From positions 1-26,596 of the IMG/VR virus record IMGVR_UViG_3300042554_001348: a stretch of 26,596 nucleotides of DNA; one strand, written 5' to 3'. This stretch comes from a virus. Both the position numbers and the translations under genes were made by a program. Position 1 is the stretch's first letter; each line of letters starts with the position of its first letter. The notes under the pieces were generated by a model. The model was not told the origin of the DNA. It made no database searches and saw only the letters and a list, made by a program, of their open reading frames with translations. Of the stretch, positions 23,385 through 26,596 are shown in pieces.

Positions 23385-23813
23385 ATGAATACATCACAAG
23401 AGAACATGATCGAGCCTCCAACAAGGGCTGATTTGGCAAAACTGGAACGCGCTGCGAAAAAGGTTCTGACATTTACGCAGAACCAGGACATTCGCAACTT
23501 CTGTAAAGGATTCCTAGCCATCGCCGAGCAGCTTGATAAGTATGTAGAGTCGCTCTACCCCTGTTTTTCGATGCTAGAGCACGAAATTCGCAACAATGGC
23601 TGCGAAATGCGGCTAGAACCGGATGGCATTTTCCGGCTTAGGGATGCAAAAGACGAGGTAATTATCACCGGCAGCACCCTAAAAGACCTGCTAATCAACC
23701 TCGTTTTGTGGCAAGGTGAGTGGCCCAGCGAGGAGTTTTTAGAGGATTGTGCGGTAGAGGAAGACGATATTTTTGAACCAGATCGGCGAAAAACGCCGAA
23801 GCAGCGTCCCTAA
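23385..23813 (+). CDS. Acidic small protein, unknown
   Basis: A 142-residue protein, MNTSQENMIEPPTRADLAKL, divergent from the terminase. The first 75 residues are mainly helical. A small beta part follows (MRLEPDGIFRLRDAKDEVII), and the end is acidic then basic (VEEDDIFEPDRRKTPKQRP). No family recognised; a small terminase is unlikely, since it has no visible helix-turn-helix and is on the other strand. The start could be ATG 23385 or ATG 23406; neither has a strong ribosome site. A strong terminator follows the gene. Confidence 0.66.
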   Translation: MNTSQENMIEPPTRADLAKLERAAKKVLTFTQNQDIRNFCKGFLAIAEQLDKYVESLYPCFSMLEHEIRNNGCEMRLEPDGIFRLRDAKDEVIITGSTLKDLLINLVLWQGEWPSEEFLEDCAVEEDDIFEPDRRKTPKQRP

Positions 23814-23834
23814 AGACCGACTATTGCTGATACA

Positions 23835-23858
23835 GGCCCCGAATGCGGGGCCATTTTT
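23835..23858 (+). terminator. Intrinsic terminator after the first plus-strand gene
   Basis: Stem GGCCCCG (23835-23841) / CGGGGCC (23846-23852), 7 bp, loop AATG, followed by ATTTTTA. The T run lies only on the plus side, so it ends transcription from the left. Because the next gene starts at 23890, that gene probably has its own promoter or uses read-through. Confidence 0.88.
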
Positions 23859-23889
23859 ATAGGTTTTTGTAGAAGTTAGGATCACCGGA

Positions 23890-24462
23890 ATGAACAAATA
23901 CTCGCACGCTTTGTCAGCGTTTGTATCGTCGTTGCAAATCAACGACATAAAGGACGCTTGGGAGGCCATGAACGCGATGGCTACGGGTGCGGCTTGCATG
24001 GCGGACACAATTAACAGCTTAATCGGCCATGAAACGGCTGAGGAGCAAAACTCTGAGGCTGTTTTGAAGCGGCTGGATAACATTGATACGCTGTTTTGCG
24101 CGGTTGGCTGGGTCAGCACCAATATGCCGTTCGACAACAGCGACGATGCGCTGTTTCGCTACCTAGATGCGGTATCTTCGGCTGCGGCTACTAAGTTTAT
24201 GCTGGGCTGCCGGGACGATGCGGACGTAGAAGCACAGTGCGTCCACCTGATTCGCGGTTCGGTGATGGCATTGGTCAATCTGACGATGGCGCCGCTAGTG
24301 GTCAAGCACTGGGAAACGCTGTCTGAGGAGCTAAAAGTCAGCATCACCGAAGATTTTGTCGGCACTTACAACGAAGCCATCGAAAGACTCTCCCTCAAAT
24401 GGGGGGATTTTTTGTTGGCTCGTAGCTGTACCCCGAACCCCCATATCAAAGGACGCAAGTAG
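23890..24462 (+). CDS. Helical protein, unknown
   Basis: A 190-residue protein, MNKYSHALSAFVSSLQINDI, mostly helical, with no membrane segment or signal. Several Cys residues (C36, and more at VQC/ARSC positions) are spread out. No domain recognised. Its length and composition are compatible with a small regulator or structural protein. A ribosome binding site is weak: GGA 9 bases before ATG. It ends 19 bases before the next ATG. Confidence 0.62.
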   Translation: MNKYSHALSAFVSSLQINDIKDAWEAMNAMATGAACMADTINSLIGHETAEEQNSEAVLKRLDNIDTLFCAVGWVSTNMPFDNSDDALFRYLDAVSSAAATKFMLGCRDDADVEAQCVHLIRGSVMALVNLTMAPLVVKHWETLSEELKVSITEDFVGTYNEAIERLSLKWGDFLLARSCTPNPHIKGRK

Positions 24463-24481
24463 TTAAAAAAGGAACTACAGC

Positions 24482-24736
24482 ATGACTTTACGAGGTTTAA
24501 TCCTGCGTCATCTAGGCTTACAGCCTAGCGATCCCCGACTACCGGTGCACAGAGCCGAAAACAAGCAGTTTGTAGACTATGCTGGCTATGTTTGGACGCT
24601 GCATTACGGCCAAAACATCGTAATGCTGCACTGCAAAGAGAGGAATGTAAGGCTGCAAGCCGAGCATCTGTCGGATTTGATTGTGTTTTACAGTGTCGAG
24701 GAATTTGTACTGTACATAAAGGCCCTGCAAAAATGA
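24482..24736 (+). CDS. Small protein, unknown
   Basis: An 84-residue protein from ATG 24482, with AGGA 8 bases upstream. It begins MTLRGLILRHLGLQPSDPRL and has a compact beta-like middle, YVWTLHYGQNIVMLHCKERN, and a C-terminal helix (SVEEFVLYIKALQK). It is too small to place in a family. Its stop overlaps the next ATG (ATGA), so it is coupled to the secreted protein. Hypothetical. Confidence 0.7.
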   Translation: MTLRGLILRHLGLQPSDPRLPVHRAENKQFVDYAGYVWTLHYGQNIVMLHCKERNVRLQAEHLSDLIVFYSVEEFVLYIKALQK

Positions 24737-25200
24737 AGATTTTCAAGTTTATTGGGGCTTTGCTAGCTACTTTTGCCTGGGCTGCGGTAACAGCGCCATC
24801 CAGTCCGAAGCCACAGACTGAGGAAACCTGGATAGACTTGATAGAAGTGAACCACTTCTACAATAAACAGGGTATTCATGTCTATTCACAGGTCATATAT
24901 TGGAGAGAATACCCCACAGTCGGCCTAAACCGGTCAACGCTGGCAGCCATAGGCTACCAGTTGCTAGGCCAAAATCCCGCACCGGGAGAATGGCCGATGA
25001 AGACTAGCCGAGGTTACGAGCAGACTCGGCTTATCACCGTCGAGAATCGCCAAAAACGGGTCACCATCGCGTCCAGATACTACCGGGAGTCTCATACCCA
25101 GGTAGACCCAGAACGCGAGTCTGCGGCCCAATTTTGGAAAGGTAGAGGGATCATGGATATTTCGTTTGATTTTTTACAACCAAGCAAATTGGAGGATTGA
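24733..25200 (+). CDS. Secreted protein with N-terminal signal peptide, unknown
   Basis: I chose ATG 24733, which overlaps the preceding stop as ATGA; the frame is open further upstream but that is not needed. The 155-residue protein starts MKIFKFIGALLATFAWAAVT, a positive N-end then hydrophobic core, and a likely cleavage after the Ala-rich part (before PSSPKPQTEE). The rest has Tyr/Arg-rich text such as GIHVYSQVIYWREYPTVGLN. No enzymatic motif. It may act in the periplasm or at the surface, for example in superinfection exclusion, but this is a guess. It is followed by GGAGG of the next gene. Confidence 0.72.
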   Translation: MKIFKFIGALLATFAWAAVTAPSSPKPQTEETWIDLIEVNHFYNKQGIHVYSQVIYWREYPTVGLNRSTLAAIGYQLLGQNPAPGEWPMKTSRGYEQTRLITVENRQKRVTIASRYYRESHTQVDPERESAAQFWKGRGIMDISFDFLQPSKLED

Positions 25201-25202
25201 AA

Positions 25203-25856
25203 ATGGCAGGAATATGGAACAATGACGAGACGCGCCCAGTCGAAAATACCCGTGCCAAGGTGTACATCGACGGGGCATATCTCGGGGAATGCAATCTCAA
25301 GGTAAACGTGGAATGGGAAAAGCCGTGGCCGACTTCAACAATGGAATTGTTTGTAAGCACGCCGAAAGAGCCGGAGGTTATAGTTATAGGTGAAGGGTAC
25401 CGGCTGCTAGGGCCAGGGGAAAAGCTGTACCCTGGCGATGAAGTCTACGACAACTTTATTAAGACATGGGTAACAGTAGTTCGGCAATGGGACGTACCGT
25501 CTCTATGCGAGCAAATATCGACTTACAAATACAGACGGCGTAACCGCTTCCAACCTACAGAAGTCGTGGTATGCGCCGCGAATACTTTTGATGTCTACGG
25601 TAAACTGGGAACAGTTGTTGGGCCAGACGGTTCTTCCAACATGATCCGGGTGATATTTATGACTTCGGATGGGCCGATAACTCGGGCTGTCTCTGGTTGT
25701 CACTTAGCCCCAGTCCCAGCATACCGAGCCGCCAAGTACCAGGAACTCCTGCAATCTTACGACAAGGTAAAGGCTGAAAAGGACAAGGCCGATTTGGCCT
25801 CTACGTCAGCCTCCATTAAGCTGAAATCTGTTTTGGACAAGTTCAAGGGCATCTAA
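25203..25856 (+). CDS. Small-barrel plus coiled-coil phage protein, unknown
   Basis: I chose ATG 25203, which has GGAGG 7 bases upstream, not the TTG at 25197. The 217-residue protein has 'GYRLLGPGEKLYPGDEVYDN' at about residues 64-83, a 'Y(R).L..GE.l..GDEv' pattern seen in many short phage hypothetical proteins. Then comes a possible SH3/KOW-like barrel, GKLGTVVGPDGSSNMIRVIF, ending in LAPVPAYRAA, and a C-terminal coiled coil, SYDKVKAEKDKADLASTSAS. No known function; the GDE motif family is uncharacterised to my knowledge. A strong hairpin lies after the gene. Confidence 0.74.
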   Translation: MAGIWNNDETRPVENTRAKVYIDGAYLGECNLKVNVEWEKPWPTSTMELFVSTPKEPEVIVIGEGYRLLGPGEKLYPGDEVYDNFIKTWVTVVRQWDVPSLCEQISTYKYRRRNRFQPTEVVVCAANTFDVYGKLGTVVGPDGSSNMIRVIFMTSDGPITRAVSGCHLAPVPAYRAAKYQELLQSYDKVKAEKDKADLASTSASIKLKSVLDKFKGI

Positions 25857-25887
25857 TCCCAGGACAACCGGCAGTTCATACGCTAAA

Positions 25888-25915
25888 CTGGACGGGGTAA
25901 ACCGGCCCCGTCCAG
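25888..25915. other. Strong hairpin without T run
   Basis: Perfect 10-bp arms CTGGACGGGG (25888-25897) and CCCCGTCCAG (25906-25915) with an 8-base loop, in the 86-base gap between two plus-strand genes. No T tract follows on either strand, so it may be an RNA processing or mRNA-stability element, or a weak terminator. Confidence 0.7.
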
Positions 25916-25942
25916 CACCAACCCAACAGAGGTTACAGCGCA

Positions 25943-26161
25943 ATGAACATCTCTTACGAATTTGCCGCATCTGCCATCGCGTTTATCTTCCTAGTAATGG
26001 AGATACGCACTCTCCGTCACCGTGTAGCCCAGCTTGAAATGGAAGCCCTAAACGCTGAACACGATCTCCAGTACCAATGGGACTACAACAACGAACGCTG
26101 GTCCCAGGTAAGCGATAACCTCCAGAACATATACCAGCTTCTAGGTAAAGACGACTTCTAA
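25943..26161 (+). CDS. Small single-TM protein with coiled coil, unknown
   Basis: A 72-residue protein, MNISYEFAASAIAFIFLVME, with one membrane segment (about residues 5-19) followed by a helical/coiled region (RTLRHRVAQLEMEALNAEHD) and a Tyr/Trp-rich part. GAGG lies about 10 bases before the ATG. It is the last gene of the plus-strand series and ends just before the terminator. Its membrane-plus-coil topology would suit a small membrane accessory, but no function is shown. Confidence 0.68.
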   Translation: MNISYEFAASAIAFIFLVMEIRTLRHRVAQLEMEALNAEHDLQYQWDYNNERWSQVSDNLQNIYQLLGKDDF

Positions 26162-26185
26162 TTCCCTATCCGTCACCGCTACTAA

Positions 26186-26212
26186 CCCCAGGCTAATCCC
26201 CTGGGGTTTTTT
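26186..26212 (+). terminator. Intrinsic terminator of the plus-strand series
   Basis: Stem CCCCAGG (26186-26192) / CCTGGGG (26200-26206), loop of 7, followed by six T. It ends the plus-strand gene series and marks the start of the non-coding repeat region. Confidence 0.9.
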
Positions 26213-26219
26213 CGTATCT

Positions 26220-26309
26220 GCACCGGGGACGCTGGGGACGCTGGTTAGCACCGGGGACGCTGGTTAGCACCGGCTGCACCGGCAGCACCGGCAGCACCGG
26301 GGACGCTGG
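26220..26309. repeat. Mosaic of GC-rich direct repeats
   Basis: A 16-bp word GCACCGGGGACGCTGG occurs at 26220-26235, 26248-26263 and 26294-26309. It is interleaved with TTAGCACCGG (26245, 26264), a short extra GGGGACGCTGG and a run of GCACCGGCA-like units. Spacing between TTAGCACCGG copies is 19 bases. No gene is credible here; the core of the word is shared with the tandem array at the right end. Confidence 0.9.
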
Positions 26310-26335
26310 ATTACAGTTTGGTAATCCGAGTTTTT
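26308..26335 (+). terminator. Hairpin GGATTAC/GTAATCC followed by T run (possible terminator)
   Basis: A perfect 7-bp stem (26308-26314 / 26321-26327), loop AGTTTG, followed by GAGTTTTTG. It may be a second terminator for the plus-strand series, or part of the AT-rich tract that follows. There is no gene immediately before it. Confidence 0.4.
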
Positions 26336-26470
26336 GAAATTTATAAAAATTTTGCGCGTAGCTTGCCACCCCAGCCACCCCCTCGTCCGGGGGGATAGGT
26401 GCCCCGCGAAGGTGACCCCCTCCCCAGGGGGGTTAGCGTCCGATAATGTTTGTTATGTTCGGCTTGCAAT
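26328..26470. other. AT-rich tract and C/G-rich hairpins, non-coding
   Basis: A strongly AT-rich tract (about 26330-26352, TTTTTGAAATTTATAAAAAT) is followed by two GC hairpins: CCCCC (26378-26382) with GGGGGG (26389-26394), and CCCCCT (26416-26421) with AGGGGG (26426-26431). I see no gene. AT-rich next to repeats recalls replication origins, but no initiator gene or standard DnaA box was identified. Confidence 0.6.
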
Positions 26471-26596
26471 GCTAGCACGGAGATGCTGCTAGCACGGAGA
26501 TGCTGCTAGCACGGAGATGCTGCTAGCACGGAGATGCTGCTAGCACGGAGATGCTGCTAGCACGGAGATGCTGCTAGCACGGAGATGCTGCTAGCA
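26471..26596. repeat. 17-bp tandem array at the window end
   Basis: The unit GCTAGCACGGAGATGCT repeats exactly, without spacers, for 7 copies plus 7 bases, ending at the window edge. Every frame on both strands meets TAG, so it is non-coding. At each unit junction TGCTAGCA is a perfect palindrome, and CTAGCA can pair with TGCTAG of the next unit. True array length is unknown because the window ends inside it. Confidence 0.97.

Noticed and set aside
23385-23813. Small terminase
   Set aside because: Opposite strand to the large terminase, no visible helix-turn-helix or family pattern.
26193-26378. Minus-strand frame of 61 residues
   Set aside because: It covers the terminator and the GC repeats; its Pro/Val repeats simply mirror the DNA repeats.
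26471-26596. CRISPR array
   Set aside because: Units are contiguous 17-bp tandem copies with no spacers, and there are no cas genes.
1-26596. Direct terminal repeat showing a complete circular phage genome
   Set aside because: The left and right window ends share no sequence by eye, and the left-edge gene and right-edge array are cut.

Overview
The window is a tailed-phage (Caudoviricetes) structural region with a long non-contractile tail plan. It contains a large terminase, a DUF1073-type portal, a DUF2213-type protease, a decoration-like protein, an HK97-fold capsid protein, head-tail connectors, a tail tube, frameshifted tail-assembly chaperones, a long tape measure and the start of a tail-tip gene. 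I see no sheath, integrase, replication gene, tRNA or rRNA, so lifestyle and whether this is free phage or prophage cannot be decided. The host is not encoded. The LamG proteins (repeats opening with a 'GLVGAWCPSLG' type motif) and the papain-like peptidase remind me of planctomycete and metagenomic freshwater phage proteins, so a planctomycete host is a guess only.

Layout, in order of transcription. Positions 23324 to 1 form one long minus-strand series: packaging and head (23324-17116: terminase, portal, Cys-rich small protein, protease/scaffold, decoration protein, major capsid) ends in an intrinsic terminator (17039-17082). Next comes about 10 kb that does not belong to the usual head-tail order (17015-7119). 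It holds a small head-region protein, three small membrane proteins, a papain-like peptidase, a membrane-anchored thioredoxin-like protein, a TM plus coiled-coil protein, a Pro/Glu-tailed protein, two small structural-looking proteins, a 1057-residue protein with four LamG-like units and a 711-residue fibre-like protein with repeats. The standard order then resumes: connectors and tail completion (7116-5585), tail tube (5578-5114), a strong terminator (5060-5089), chaperones with a -1 slippery site (5042-4372), tape measure (4365-958), and a tail-tip-position gene that runs off the left edge (961-1). Most junctions are ATGA or TAATG overlaps, so translation is probably coupled.

Positions 23385 to 26161 hold six small plus-strand genes of unknown function, divergent from the terminase. 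They include a secreted protein, a small-barrel/coiled-coil protein and a membrane protein. The divergent gap carries a perfect 11-bp inverted repeat over the terminase start. The series ends in an intrinsic terminator (26186-26212).

Positions 26213-26596 are non-coding and repeat-rich: a mosaic of GC-rich repeats, a hairpin, an AT-rich tract, C/G-rich hairpins and a 17-bp tandem array cut by the window end. The two repeat families share a common core. This may be an origin, a regulatory array or a repeat hot spot.
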